The notes: generated by a model not told the origin, from the sequence alone. 35,620 nucleotides of DNA from Peptostreptococcus stomatis DSM 17678 (GCF_000147675.1 NZ_ADGQ01000051.1:1-35620); one strand, 5' to 3'; counted from the stretch's first letter, positions 1 to 9,069 are shown. A program made the numbers and translations.

Positions 1-12
1 AATCTTACAATA

Positions 13-44
13 TTGTACCACATATTCTATGCCTATGATATAAT
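13..44 (+). promoter_or_regulatory. Putative nadK promoter
   Basis: A perfect -10 TATAAT lies at 39-44. A weak -35 (TTGTAC, 13-18) sits 20 bases upstream, which is longer than ideal. Transcription would begin near 51, so the in-frame ATGs at 13 and 43 would lie outside the transcript; this supports the ATG at 85 as the nadK start. Confidence 0.45.
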
Positions 45-84
45 GAATTATAGGAGGGCATCCCACAAGGGGTGTATAGATAGC

Positions 85-930
85 ATGGCTAGAAACGTTG
101 TAATCAAATCAAATGAACTAGAAATTTCTAGGAGCATTAAAAAAATACTTATAGATAAATTCCTCTCCATCGGTTTTACCACCAGCGAAACTATCAAGGA
201 TAATACCGAGCTGGTAATATCGGTTGGTGGAGATGGTACATTTTTAAGAAATGTCAGGGAATTAGACTTTCCTGATATACCATTTTTCTGTGTAAATACG
301 GGTCACCTTGGTTTTTTTGCAGAAATACTACCTACAGAAAAGGAAATAGACCTTTTTATCAATGCCTACCTAAATTCAACCTATGACATCAAGGAACTCT
401 ACCTCTTAGAGGTGGATATCAAGGGCAGGGATGAGGTCAACCACACCTACGCCATAAATGAATTGGTTGTCAGGGGCAACCAGTCTAGGACTGCCCATTT
501 AGGACTCCATGTCAATGGCAACTATATGGAAACCTTTAGTGGAGACGGTCTAATCATGTCCACGTCCACAGGTTCTACTGCCTACAACTATTCTGCTGGT
601 GGTAGTATAGTAGATAATAGACTAAATATAATCCAGATAACCCCTATATCTCCTATCAGCACAAATGCCTTTAGGAGTTTTACATCGAGTATCATCCTAC
701 CTGGTGAGAATAGTGAAATAGCCATTAAACCAGAGTACAAGTTTGAGCATACCATTATTACCGTAGTTGATGGTCAAGAGCACAGATTTAATGATGTCTA
801 TGAAATCAATATTAGAAATGCAAACAAAAATGTGAAACTGCTTAGGCTATCAGATTATGAGTTCTGGGACAGGGTTTATATGAAGTTTTTGAAAACATAC
901 GACTATAAAATTGATGAAGCAAGACTTTAA
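85..930 (+). CDS. nadK: NAD kinase
   Basis: This cytoplasmic enzyme phosphorylates NAD to NADP and is the only de novo NADP source in most bacteria. The 281-residue product has the family signature GGDGT at residues 48-52 with the catalytic Asp50, an NEL motif in the middle (INELVVRG), and the glycine-rich stretch SGDGLIMSTSTGSTAY that forms the NAD site. Length is normal for the family. The frame is open from base 13, but the predicted promoter -10 overlaps the ATG at 43, and an AAGGGG-type ribosome binding site sits about 10 bases before the ATG at 85, so 85 was chosen. The gene stands alone between the window edge and a terminator. In many clostridia nadK is near recN and argR; upstream lies outside the window. 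Confidence 0.93.
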   Translation: MARNVVIKSNELEISRSIKKILIDKFLSIGFTTSETIKDNTELVISVGGDGTFLRNVRELDFPDIPFFCVNTGHLGFFAEILPTEKEIDLFINAYLNSTYDIKELYLLEVDIKGRDEVNHTYAINELVVRGNQSRTAHLGLHVNGNYMETFSGDGLIMSTSTGSTAYNYSAGGSIVDNRLNIIQITPISPISTNAFRSFTSSIILPGENSEIAIKPEYKFEHTIITVVDGQEHRFNDVYEINIRNANKNVKLLRLSDYEFWDRVYMKFLKTYDYKIDEARL

Positions 931-937
931 AGATAAA

Positions 938-965
938 ATGATCACCTCTTGGGTGGTCATTATTT
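938..965 (+). terminator. Rho-independent terminator of nadK
   Basis: ATGATCACC pairs with GGTGGTCAT (one G-T pair) around a short loop, followed by the T-rich run TATTTATTT. It starts 8 bases after the nadK stop. Confidence 0.75.
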
Positions 966-1010
966 ATTTGAACTTATTTAAACTTATTTTAGCTTATTTA
1001 ATATACTTTC

Positions 1011-1064
1011 TACAAATAAAAATAGACCCTTAGGTACGGGAAGGAAATGTACCCCAAGGCCTAT
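1011..1064 (-). terminator. Terminator of the acn-icd operon
   Basis: An imperfect long hairpin (arms about 1022-1036 and 1049-1064, ending in GGTAC/GTACC near the loop) is followed on the minus strand by the U-rich tract CTATTTTTATTTG. It lies about 95 bases past the icd stop. Confidence 0.65.
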
Positions 1065-1157
1065 CTCTATTTTGCAAGTCTATGTAATTATTCGACTGCC
1101 TTAATAATTATCCTGGCTTTAATAAAATCATCCTGCCAGCTATCTATAATATATATA

Positions 1158-2192
1158 CTAGTCTCTAATCAACCTGCATAGCTCATCTGCAAATTCATCA
1201 GTGCTAGCCTTACCACCTAAGTCACTAGTTAAAACCTGGCCCTTGTCAAAGACCTCTTTTAGGGCATTTTCTATCTTTAGGGCTGCCTCATGTTCTCCTA
1301 TATACCTCAACATCATAATGGCAGACTGGATAAGGGCAGTTGGATTGGCAATTCCCCGGCCTGCTATCTGAGGCGCACTACCATGGACTGCTTCAAAGAC
1401 TGCATAGTCCTCACCTATATTAGCGCTTGGTATAATACCCAGGCCACCAACCAAACCTGCACAAAGGTCTGATAGGATATCCCCATATAGGTTTGGCATT
1501 ACTAAAACATCAAATTTTTCTGGATTAAGAACCAGATTCATTGCAGCTGCATCCACTATGACATCATCAGCATAGACCCTATTAGGAGCCTCACCCTTGG
1601 CAAGCCTCTCAATTCCATTTCTCTTGCTAACCTCATCAAATACCCTCAAGAATAAACCATCTGAAATCTTCATGATATTGGCCTTGTGGACACCAGTCAA
1701 CCTCTTGTATCCATTGTCCTTTAAGTACTTACAAGCAAAATCCACTATCCTATCAGATGCATCCCTGGTTATCAGCTTGATACTTTCCCCAGCATAGTCA
1801 CCTATCTGGTGTTCTATACCTGCATATAGGTCCTCTGTATTTTCCCTTATGATAGTCAAGTCTATATTCTCATATCTTGACTTTATTCCCTTGAAGGTCT
1901 TTACCGGCCTTACATTGGCGAATAGGTTTAATTCCTTTCTAAGTGCTACATTGACGCTCCTAAAGCCCTTGCCAACCGGTGTAGTAATAGGCCCCTTTAT
2001 GGCTATCTTATTTTTCTTAATACTGTCTAGGACATAGTCTGGTAGGGGACTTCCATATTCTTCAAGGACAGCCTCACCTGCTATAACTTCTTCCCATTCT
2101 ATGTCCACTCCACTTGCTTCTACTACCCTTTTCATGGCAGCTGTTACTTCCAATCCTATTCCATCACCTGGTATTAAAGTAATCTTATACAT
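1158..2192 (-). CDS. icd: Isocitrate dehydrogenase, probably NAD-dependent
   Basis: The product (344 residues) belongs to the isocitrate/isopropylmalate dehydrogenase family and should convert isocitrate to 2-oxoglutarate and CO2 in the cytoplasm. Visible marks are the N-terminal LIPGDGIG, the substrate-loop motif [13 protein letters not shown], which is typical of short NAD-linked isocitrate dehydrogenases and not of LeuB, the [12 protein letters not shown] and [10 protein letters not shown] metal-binding region, and the [22 protein letters not shown] cofactor loop. The start has a good AGGAGG at 2199-2204. The gene begins one base beyond the stop of the aconitase gene, so the two are translationally close and act in consecutive steps. 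The NAD preference is inferred from family resemblance. Likely role: supplying 2-oxoglutarate for glutamate synthesis in an anaerobe with a partial TCA cycle. Confidence 0.88.
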   Translation of the reverse strand: MYKITLIPGDGIGLEVTAAMKRVVEASGVDIEWEEVIAGEAVLEEYGSPLPDYVLDSIKKNKIAIKGPITTPVGKGFRSVNVALRKELNLFANVRPVKTFKGIKSRYENIDLTIIRENTEDLYAGIEHQIGDYAGESIKLITRDASDRIVDFACKYLKDNGYKRLTGVHKANIMKISDGLFLRVFDEVSKRNGIERLAKGEAPNRVYADDVIVDAAAMNLVLNPEKFDVLVMPNLYGDILSDLCAGLVGGLGIIPSANIGEDYAVFEAVHGSAPQIAGRGIANPTALIQSAIMMLRYIGEHEAALKIENALKEVFDKGQVLTSDLGGKASTDEFADELCRLIRD

Positions 2193-2193
2193 C

Positions 2194-4134
2194 CTAGGCC
2201 TCCTTACTATTTCTCATCTTGATACTGTTTAACTTACCACCAGCCATCAACATATCTATTTCCTTGTTGTTGAAGTTGGCCTTTACAAAGAAGGAGATAT
2301 TCTTTTCCTCATCCTTCACTTCCAACCTGCCATCCTTCAAGCCCTGGTATATATTGTCTATAGTAAGCACATCCATCTGGTCAATCTTGTCATAATCATC
2401 CAGGTTTTCAAATTCCATAGGTATGATACCGCTATTTATCAAGTTAGCCTTGTGTATTCTGGCAAATGACTTGGCAATTACCCCCTTGATACCCAGGTAT
2501 AGTGGGGCTAGGGCAGCATGCTCTCTTGATGATCCCTGACCGTAGTTGTCTCCACCTACTATAAAGCCTCCCTTATTTTCCTTGGCCCTCTTGGCAAAGT
2601 CTTCATCTATTGTAGAAAAACAGAAGTTAGCCAGATGAGGTATGTTGCTCCTGTAAGGAAGTAACTTGGCATTTGAAGGCATAATATGGTCAGTAGTTAT
2701 ATTGTCTTCAGTCTTTATAATTATCCTGCCCTCCAGCCTGTCAGTCAACTTAGTATTAAGTGGGAAAGGCTTGATGTTTGGTCCCCTTACAACCTCCACA
2801 TTTCTTGGGTCTTGATCAGGGCTTATAATCATACTGTCATCTATCAAGAAGTGGTCTACATGTATATCTGAAAAATCTATATCAAAGTCCGCATCTCTAG
2901 GGTCCATTAGACATCCATATATGGCAGATACTGCAGCAAGTTCTGGACTGGCCAGGTAAACTTGGGCTGAATTAGTTCCAGACCTACCATAGAAGTTCCT
3001 GTTAAAAGTTCTAATACTTATAGCATCTGTTCCTGGTGACTGGCCCATACCTATACATGGTCCACATGAATTTTCTAGTATTCTGGCACCTGAACTTATA
3101 ATATCAGCAAGAGCACCATTTCTGGCTATCATCTCCATAACCTGTCTAGAACCTGGAGCTATAACCAGGCTGACATGGTCGGCAACCTTCCTACCCTTTA
3201 GAATTCTAGAAACCTTCATCAAGTCCTCATATGAAGAATTCGTACAACTTCCTATAGCCACCTGGTCTACCTTAATTCTGCCAACCTCCTTGCATGACTT
3301 GATATTGTCAGGACTGTGAGGTGCAGCTACCATAGGTACCAGCTGGTCTAAGTCTATATCAATAACTTCATCGTAGCTAGCATCTGGGTCTGCAACTAGC
3401 TCTACCCAGTCTTCTAGCCTGTCCTCTGCTATAAAGTATTCTCTTGTCTTGTCATCACTAGGGAAGATAGAAGTAGTTGCTCCCAGCTCTGCTCCCATAT
3501 TTGTAATAGTAGCCCTCTGTGGTACAGAAAGGTTTGCAAGTCCAGGTCCACCGTATTCATAAACCTTGCCTACTCCACCCTTAACAGTCTGTCTCTTAAG
3601 GACTTCCAGTATAATATCCTTAGATGTAACCATAGGATTTAGTTTACCCCTTAGGTTGACCTTTATTACCTTTGGCACCTTTATATAGTAAGGCTCACCT
3701 GCCATGGCAAGGGCAACATCCAATCCTCCTGCACCAATGGCCAACATACCCACACCACCTGCTGTAGGTGTATGGCTGTCTGAACCAAGTAGGGTATCTC
3801 CAGGCACAGAAAATCTCTCCAAATTAACCTGGTGACATATACCATTACCAGGTTTAGAAAAATAGATTCCAAACTTGTTGGCCACTGTCTGTATATACTT
3901 GTGGTCATCAGCATTTTCAAATCCCTGTTGTAACATATTGTGGTCGATATAGGCTACAGACCTCTTAGTCTTAACCTTATCAATACCCATGGCCTCCAAC
4001 TGTAAATATGCCATAGTACCAGTAGAATCTTGCGTTAGGGTCCTATCGATCCTTATGCCTGCAGTCGTCCCTGCTACAAGCTCACCTTCTACTAAATGCT
4101 TGTCCAAAATTTTTTCAACTATGTTCCTTCCCAT
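2194..4134 (-). CDS. acn: Aconitate hydratase
   Basis: The enzyme isomerises citrate to isocitrate through a [4Fe-4S] cluster. The 646-residue product carries all three cluster cysteines: Cys297 in GSCTNSSYEDL and Cys357/Cys360 in SCGPCIGMG. The swivel domain near the C-terminus has the substrate motif GQGSSREHAA. It is the short clostridial form, lacking the extra sequence of 890-residue AcnA. The frame is open 20 codons further upstream, but the promoter predicts a transcript start near 4194 and AAGGTGA sits just before the ATG at 4134, so that start was chosen. It forms a two-gene operon with icd. No citrate synthase gene is beside it, unlike many gltA-acn-icd operons; citrate must come from an enzyme encoded elsewhere. 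Confidence 0.93.
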   Translation of the reverse strand: MGRNIVEKILDKHLVEGELVAGTTAGIRIDRTLTQDSTGTMAYLQLEAMGIDKVKTKRSVAYIDHNMLQQGFENADDHKYIQTVANKFGIYFSKPGNGICHQVNLERFSVPGDTLLGSDSHTPTAGGVGMLAIGAGGLDVALAMAGEPYYIKVPKVIKVNLRGKLNPMVTSKDIILEVLKRQTVKGGVGKVYEYGGPGLANLSVPQRATITNMGAELGATTSIFPSDDKTREYFIAEDRLEDWVELVADPDASYDEVIDIDLDQLVPMVAAPHSPDNIKSCKEVGRIKVDQVAIGSCTNSSYEDLMKVSRILKGRKVADHVSLVIAPGSRQVMEMIARNGALADIISSGARILENSCGPCIGMGQSPGTDAISIRTFNRNFYGRSGTNSAQVYLASPELAAVSAIYGCLMDPRDADFDIDFSDIHVDHFLIDDSMIISPDQDPRNVEVVRGPNIKPFPLNTKLTDRLEGRIIIKTEDNITTDHIMPSNAKLLPYRSNIPHLANFCFSTIDEDFAKRAKENKGGFIVGGDNYGQGSSREHAALAPLYLGIKGVIAKSFARIHKANLINSGIIPMEFENLDDYDKIDQMDVLTIDNIYQGLKDGRLEVKDEEKNISFFVKANFNNKEIDMLMAGGKLNSIKMRNSKEA

Positions 4135-4200
4135 AAAATCACCTTCCCAATCTTCTATTAAATGCAAGAATTTTATATATCCTTTCATTTTCATATTTTT

Positions 4201-4229
4201 ATTATAAGACTAATTCCCTATAAAATCAA
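4201..4229 (-). promoter_or_regulatory. Sigma-A promoter of acn-icd
   Basis: On the minus strand TTGATT (4224-4229) is followed after exactly 17 bases by TATAAT (4201-4206). The start point would be near 4194, about 60 bases upstream of the acn ATG. Confidence 0.75.
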
Positions 4230-4407
4230 GGAGTTTATAATTTTTTCTGATTTATATTTATTTATTATTTCATTTGAAAGCCTTTTATCAGCATTTTTTT
4301 GACATTTTCCACTTGATTTTGCAGCTTTTATTCTTGTTTGTTTCATTTAAGCTTTTATATAGTACCTCTTAAATATTTCAATACACTAGCCATGCCTATC
4401 CAATAAA

Positions 4408-4436
4408 TGCTATAATAAATTAATGAATTAGGAGGA
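4408..4436 (+). promoter_or_regulatory. Extended -10 promoter and RBS of the helicase gene
   Basis: TGCTATAAT (4408-4416) is an extended -10 box with no convincing -35. GGAGGA at 4431-4436 lies six bases before the ATG. The stretch 4207-4407 between acn and this promoter is A+T-rich and shows no gene. Confidence 0.65.
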
Positions 4437-4442
4437 ATTAGT

Positions 4443-5519
4443 ATGACATTCACAGATATAGGAATTGATATAAATATAGTAGAAGCCCTGGCCAAGTCAG
4501 GTATAAAGTCACCGACACCAGTCCAGGCTACCAGCATTGGCAAGATACTCCATGGGCAAAACCTTATAATCGAGTCAAATACCGGTACCGGTAAGACCCT
4601 TGCCTTCTTGGTACCCTTGATTAATAGGATCTACCTGGGTCAAGTTGATAAGGTCCTGGTCCTGGCCCCAACCAGGGAGCTGGTAATCCAGATAGGAAAC
4701 GCGGCCCAGTCTATTGTAGACAAGCTCGATAAGGATATTTCCATCCTGCCTATTTACGGTGGGCGTGACATCCAATCGCAAATCAAGAAATTAAAAAACA
4801 AGATAAATATAGTGATTGCCACACCAGGCCGTCTTCTTGACCATATCAACAGGAAGTCTATAGATATAAGCAATATAGGTTGTTTGGTCCTGGATGAGGC
4901 TGACCAAATGCTCTTGATGGGCTTTAGGAATGAAATAGATACCGTAATCAGAAATACTAAAAAGTATGACCAGATTCTATTCCTATCAGCCACAGTAGAC
5001 CCAAAGGTTAAAAAGCTTGCCTATAGGTATGCCAAGCCCTTAGACATCCTGAGTCTAGACAGCAACAATGACATACCCGACCTAATAGACCAGGTCTTCA
5101 TTCAGACCACAGATAGGAATAAGTTTGAAGACTTTTGTAGGGTTATAGATGAAGATAGACCCTTTATGGCCATTGTATTTTGTAGGACCAAGGCCAGGGT
5201 TGATAAGTTAGAATTACAGATGGGTCAGGCTGGCTATAATTGCAAAAAAATCCATAGCGATATCAGTCAGACCAAGAGGGAAAAAATCATCAAAGACTTT
5301 AGGGACCTCAAGATACAGTTCTTAATTTCCACAGACCTCTCATCCAGGGGCCTGGATATAGGTGGTATCACCCATATCTACAATTATGATTTCCCCGAAA
5401 GAGTCGAGGACTATGTCCACAGGGTAGGCAGGTCCGGTAGACTCGGAAAAGAAGGCAAGGCTACCTCTATGGTAACTGAAAAAAATATGACCGTATATGA
5501 AGAAGTAAAAAATCTGTAA
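4443..5519 (+). CDS. DEAD-box ATP-dependent RNA helicase
   Basis: A cytoplasmic RNA helicase of 358 residues that holds the two RecA-like domains and almost nothing else. Motifs in order: Q motif (SPTPVQ), motif I SNTGTGKT (residues 45-52), Ia PTREL, TPGR, motif II DEAD, motif III SAT, motif V STDLSSRGLDI, motif VI HRVGRSGR. The C-terminal basic or RNA-binding extension found in CshA, DeaD and DbpA is absent; the protein ends about 25 residues after motif VI, so it may depend on partners for RNA choice. It is monocistronic, with its own extended -10 promoter and a strong terminator 5 bases downstream. Roles in ribosome assembly, RNA decay or cold adaptation are typical for the family; which applies cannot be told. 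Confidence 0.93.
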   Translation: MTFTDIGIDINIVEALAKSGIKSPTPVQATSIGKILHGQNLIIESNTGTGKTLAFLVPLINRIYLGQVDKVLVLAPTRELVIQIGNAAQSIVDKLDKDISILPIYGGRDIQSQIKKLKNKINIVIATPGRLLDHINRKSIDISNIGCLVLDEADQMLLMGFRNEIDTVIRNTKKYDQILFLSATVDPKVKKLAYRYAKPLDILSLDSNNDIPDLIDQVFIQTTDRNKFEDFCRVIDEDRPFMAIVFCRTKARVDKLELQMGQAGYNCKKIHSDISQTKREKIIKDFRDLKIQFLISTDLSSRGLDIGGITHIYNYDFPERVEDYVHRVGRSGRLGKEGKATSMVTEKNMTVYEEVKNL

Positions 5520-5523
5520 AATA

Positions 5524-5565
5524 AAAATCCTCCGCCCCAATCAGGGTGGAGGATTTTATTTTACA
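5524..5565 (+). terminator. Strong (bidirectional) terminator after the helicase gene
   Basis: AAAATCCTCC-G-CCC pairs with GGG-T-GGAGGATTTT, followed by ATTTTA. The A-rich upstream arm also gives a U-tract on the minus strand, so it could stop read-through from the DUF2325 gene as well. Confidence 0.85.
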
Positions 5566-5647
5566 TAGCATAACTGATAGTATCTACGTTACACTCAATC
5601 TAAGTTAAGTCTTTACTTATTATCGTTTTTCTACTAGATATTATTAC

Positions 5648-5710
5648 ACATATCCTAGTTATTATCGCTATTTTCTAATTACTCTTAAACTTATCCTAGT
5701 TGTTATTGCA
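5648..5710 (-). repeat. Short imperfect duplication around the DUF2325 stop
   Basis: TATCCTAGT followed by a TTATT-like run occurs at 5651 and again at 5692, where it includes the stop codon of the DUF2325 gene. It looks like a small degenerate duplication of the last codons (AAY AAC TAG). The rest of 5566-5695 holds no gene that I can see. Confidence 0.35.
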
Positions 5711-6025
5711 CTTATTCTTCTTACAGTTACTACAGTTACCCAGGCAAACATCAATCTCTTCTAGACATTCGTTAAAGGCAACCTTACTGCTGTTCTTGTG
5801 TCTAAAAATAGGTATATTCATCTTCTTGGCCTGCATCTCAACTATCCTTGATAGCTTGTGAGAAACTGTTGATGTCATAATCACTATGGCATCTGGACTT
5901 CCTATTGAATTTTTAACCTGGCTAGACATAGTAGTATATACCTTAGTCTTATAACCTCTATTTTTAGCTAGCTTGTAATAATCTTTTTCCATTCTCTCGT
6001 GACCGCCTATTACCAATAAGCTCAT
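5696..6025 (-). CDS. DUF2325 family protein
   Basis: A 109-residue protein beginning MSLLVIGGHERM, typical of the DUF2325 family, whose function is not established. It has a Rossmann-like start (LLVIGG) and a middle containing IVIMTSTVSHKLS, and ends in a cysteine cluster C-X3-C-X2-C-X4-C that could bind a metal ion or an Fe-S cluster. The frame runs nine codons further upstream, but AAAGGGGG lies eight bases before the ATG at 6025. The promoter has a perfect Fur-family 7-1-7 box just after the transcription start, so expression is probably metal controlled. It is monocistronic, between the helicase and the cation ATPase. A role in metal homeostasis is inferred only from the operator and cysteines. 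Confidence 0.82.
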   Translation of the reverse strand: MSLLVIGGHERMEKDYYKLAKNRGYKTKVYTTMSSQVKNSIGSPDAIVIMTSTVSHKLSRIVEMQAKKMNIPIFRHKNSSKVAFNECLEEIDVCLGNCSNCKKNKCNNN

Positions 6026-6082
6026 ACTTAGAACCCCCTTTAAAATACTCATTATGTTAATTAGTTAAAATCATCTTTATTT

Positions 6083-6097
6083 TGATAATTATTATCA
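6083..6097 (-). promoter_or_regulatory. Fur-family operator, perfect 7-1-7
   Basis: TGATAAT-T-ATTATCA is a perfect 7-1-7 inverted repeat that matches the classical Bacillus Fur box core. It lies about 6 to 20 bases downstream of the predicted start of the DUF2325 transcript, where a bound repressor would block initiation. Zur and PerR use related boxes, so the metal cannot be fixed from the sequence. Confidence 0.72.
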
Positions 6098-6109
6098 TCT
6101 CCTGTATAT

Positions 6110-6138
6110 ATGATATCCAAAAACCAAAAAGTTGTCAA
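6110..6138 (-). promoter_or_regulatory. Sigma-A promoter of the DUF2325 gene
   Basis: TTGACA (6133-6138) and TATCAT (6110-6115) are separated by exactly 17 bases on the minus strand. Bases 6139-6240 are A+T-rich with no gene seen. Confidence 0.75.
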
Positions 6139-6233
6139 TAGTTATCGATAATTTTTTTCAATTAATTTTATCTTTCTATAAGAGTTTATCCTATCTATAA
6201 ATAATATTTTCAAATCTCTATTAGTTTTATTTT

Positions 6234-6291
6234 CCCAAACAAAAATATCCAGTCGGCCATGGGGACCAGGTCCCACAAAGCAACTGGATAT
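6234..6291 (-). terminator. Terminator of the cation ATPase gene, nested hairpin
   Basis: The outer stem ATATCCAGT/ACTGGATAT (6245-6253 with 6283-6291) encloses a second stem TGGGGACC/GGTCCCA. On the minus strand the T-rich run TTTTTGTTT follows. It lies about 57 bases past the ATPase stop. Confidence 0.7.
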
Positions 6292-6347
6292 CAAAATATA
6301 CTAGCTAAAATCTATCGGGGATAGTCTAACCCCTTCTTACTTAGGTA

Positions 6348-9035
6348 CTATTTAAATTTTCTCTTATGTATTATAGCCTTAGTAATTTCCATACATATTA
6401 TTGAACCTATTGCCAATCCAACTGATATAGCAAAGTCTTTCAAAGAATATGCTGCTGGTATTGCAAATATAGGTCTAATGAACGGTAGCATTACTACACC
6501 AAATAGGCCTAAACAAATAAGGACAGCAAGTATCACATACTTGTTGGAGAAAAAGCCTAATTTGAATGGGTTTTGGTAGTCAGACCTACAAGCAAATGTC
6601 TGGAAGGTCCTGGACAATAATAGGGTTGTAAATGCTAGAGCTACCCCAACTTCTGGAGCCTGCTTCATGCCTATATATTGGGCTATAATAGCTGCCAGGC
6701 CTACAAAGATACCCCTGGACAGGATTGCCTGCCAAGTACCTCCACCTAGTAGTCCCTCATCCTTAGACCTTGGTGCCAGGGACATAGTACCCTCCTCTGG
6801 ATTTTCCATACCAAGGGCTATGGCTGGCAAGGAGTCATTTACCATATTTATAAATATTAACTGTAGGGCAGTATACGGATTAGACCAATCTGCAAAAACA
6901 GCAAATAGTATGGATATTATAGCACCTAGGTTACCAGAGAACAGGTAGGTGATAGACTTCTTAATATTGCTGAATACAGTTCTACCAACCTCTACTGCAT
7001 CTATTATGCTGGCAAAGTTATCATCTACCAAGACCATGTCTGATGCATCCTTGGCAACTTCTGTACCTGACCCCATGGCTATACCAATATCAGCACTCTT
7101 AAGGGCTGGGGCATCATTTACACCATCCCCCGTCATGGCTGTAACCTTGTTCTTCTTCTGCCAAGCCCCTACTATCCTAATCTTGTTTTGAGGAGAAACT
7201 CTGGCATAGACACTTATTTTCTCCAGCTGCTGGTCAAGTTCCTGGTCACTTAGGTTGTCCAACTCCTGGCCTGTATATGACAGGTCACCTTCTTCAAACA
7301 AACCTATTGACTTACCTATGGCAACAGCTGTAGTCTTATGGTCACCTGTTATCATAATAGGTTTGATACCGGCACCCTTGGCCTTGGCAACTGCGTCTAT
7401 AACCTCTGCCCTCGGTGGATCTATCATGGCTATCATACCGATGAATACAAAATTGTCTTCTCCTTCTACATCTATAACTTCACCTGACTCAAGGTCCCTA
7501 TATCCAAAGGCCAATACCCTTAGGGCATTCTTTGAGTAGGTCTCATTTTGTTCTTTAATCTTTTCCCTGATATCATCCGTCATATCAAGTATCCTGTCTC
7601 CGGACAACACCTTTATAGACCTCGATATCAATATGTCTGGGGCACCCTTTGTAATCATAATATCCCTACCCCCAATATTATGGGCAGTTGACATCAACTT
7701 CCTGTCTGAATCAAAAGGTATTTCCTGTAGTCTAGGATAGGTATCCCTCATCCTCTTAGTAATATATCCCTTCTTATCAGCAAATACTGTCAAGGCCACC
7801 TCTGTTGGGTCACCTATCTCCTTACCATCTTCACTAATAACCGAGTCATTACATAGGGCTGCAGCAGTATTGATCATGTCTTCAGTATTGAAGCTACCTA
7901 TATCGGCTAAGTCTTTTAAAGGTTCCTCAACCACCTCGAGAGACCCGGAATCTTGGCCATCAAACTTGTAGTATTCAAGGGCTGTCATCTTGTTCATAGT
8001 AAGTGTACCGGTCTTGTCAGTACATATAACAGAAGTAGAACCTAAAGTCTCAACTGCAGGCAACTTTCTAATTATAGAATTCTTCTTTGACATGGTATTT
8101 GTACCCACAGATAGGACTATGGTTACTATAGAAGACAGGGCTTCCGGTATAGCTGCAACTGCTATGGCAACTGCAAATATAAAGGAATTTAAAATTACCA
8201 TCTTTATATCTCCTGAATTAGGATGGGTCATGGCCCTCATTACCTGTAACACAAATATAAATATACATATAGACAAAATAGCTATGCCCAGCTTCTTAGA
8301 GAACTTTTCAATATTTGACTGCAGGGGTGTCTGCTTGACTTCAGTATTGTCCAGCATGTCAGCTATCTTACCTATCTCAGTATCCATACCAGTACTTGTA
8401 CAGACAAACCTGGCCCTACCATTGACCACCATGGATGTAGAATAAACCATGTTTACCCTATCACCAACACTACAGTCCTCTTCTATCCTGTCAACTGACT
8501 TATTGGCTGGCTCTGACTCACCTGTCAACATACCCTCTACAATCTTCAAAGACTCTGCCTCTAATAACCTACCATCTGCCGGTACATAGTCACCAGCTTC
8601 CAATAGGACTATATCCCCTGGAGCTACTTCCTTAGATGATATAGTAATCTTTTCACCATTTCTAACCACCTTGGCACTTGGTACTGACAACTGCTTTAAA
8701 CTGTTTATAGAAGACTCAGCCTTTTTAGTCTGAACCGTCCCCAAAATTGCATTCAAGATTAGGACTAGGAATATAATTAGGGACTCCATCATAGAGCCTG
8801 TAACTATCTGTATCAACGCTGCTCCTATCAGTACAATTACCATAGGGTCCTTGAAACTCTCCAGGAAAATTTTCCAGGTAGGATCACTTTCCTTTTCTTT
8901 TAATTCATTTTTACCATACTTATCCAACCTAGCACCCGCCTCAACCTGTGATAAACCATTATGGCCTACTTCCAGGTCTGCTAAAACCTGGTCACTATCC
9001 ATCATATAGTGCTTTATTTCATTCTTTCCTTGCAT
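6348..9035 (-). CDS. P2-type cation-transporting ATPase, probable Mn2+/Ca2+ exporter
   Basis: An 895-residue membrane pump of the P2A (SERCA/PMR1-like) group. Domains in order: N-terminal cation ATPase domain, TM1-2, actuator domain with LTGES, TM3-4 with the ion-site motif AAIPEALSS, phosphorylation site DKTGTLT (Asp340), nucleotide domain, TGDGVNDAP hinge, and TM5-10. TM6 keeps the Asn and Asp pair of Ca2+ pumps in NMVNDSLPAIALG. By motif alone it would be called Ca2+-transporting. The leader carries a yybP-ykoY riboswitch, which senses Mn2+ and often controls Mn2+ exporters, so export of Mn2+ (perhaps with Ca2+) is the better guess. The start is the ATG at 9035, six bases after GGAGG; the open frame further upstream overlaps the riboswitch terminator and cannot be coding. 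Monocistronic. Confidence 0.92.
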   Translation of the reverse strand: MQGKNEIKHYMMDSDQVLADLEVGHNGLSQVEAGARLDKYGKNELKEKESDPTWKIFLESFKDPMVIVLIGAALIQIVTGSMMESLIIFLVLILNAILGTVQTKKAESSINSLKQLSVPSAKVVRNGEKITISSKEVAPGDIVLLEAGDYVPADGRLLEAESLKIVEGMLTGESEPANKSVDRIEEDCSVGDRVNMVYSTSMVVNGRARFVCTSTGMDTEIGKIADMLDNTEVKQTPLQSNIEKFSKKLGIAILSICIFIFVLQVMRAMTHPNSGDIKMVILNSFIFAVAIAVAAIPEALSSIVTIVLSVGTNTMSKKNSIIRKLPAVETLGSTSVICTDKTGTLTMNKMTALEYYKFDGQDSGSLEVVEEPLKDLADIGSFNTEDMINTAAALCNDSVISEDGKEIGDPTEVALTVFADKKGYITKRMRDTYPRLQEIPFDSDRKLMSTAHNIGGRDIMITKGAPDILISRSIKVLSGDRILDMTDDIREKIKEQNETYSKNALRVLAFGYRDLESGEVIDVEGEDNFVFIGMIAMIDPPRAEVIDAVAKAKGAGIKPIMITGDHKTTAVAIGKSIGLFEEGDLSYTGQELDNLSDQELDQQLEKISVYARVSPQNKIRIVGAWQKKNKVTAMTGDGVNDAPALKSADIGIAMGSGTEVAKDASDMVLVDDNFASIIDAVEVGRTVFSNIKKSITYLFSGNLGAIISILFAVFADWSNPYTALQLIFINMVNDSLPAIALGMENPEEGTMSLAPRSKDEGLLGGGTWQAILSRGIFVGLAAIIAQYIGMKQAPEVGVALAFTTLLLSRTFQTFACRSDYQNPFKLGFFSNKYVILAVLICLGLFGVVMLPFIRPIFAIPAAYSLKDFAISVGLAIGSIICMEITKAIIHKRKFK

Positions 9036-9069
9036 AAAAACCTCCATTCCTACAAGTATATAGTTTAAT

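Noticed and set aside
5540-5720. CRISPR-like array, because CTAGTTATTAT-like words recur
   Set aside because: Only two or three imperfect short copies with uneven spacing.
7990-8445. A 151-codon plus-strand frame inside the cation ATPase gene
   Set aside because: Antisense to a strongly conserved P-type ATPase core; no start signals or family match.
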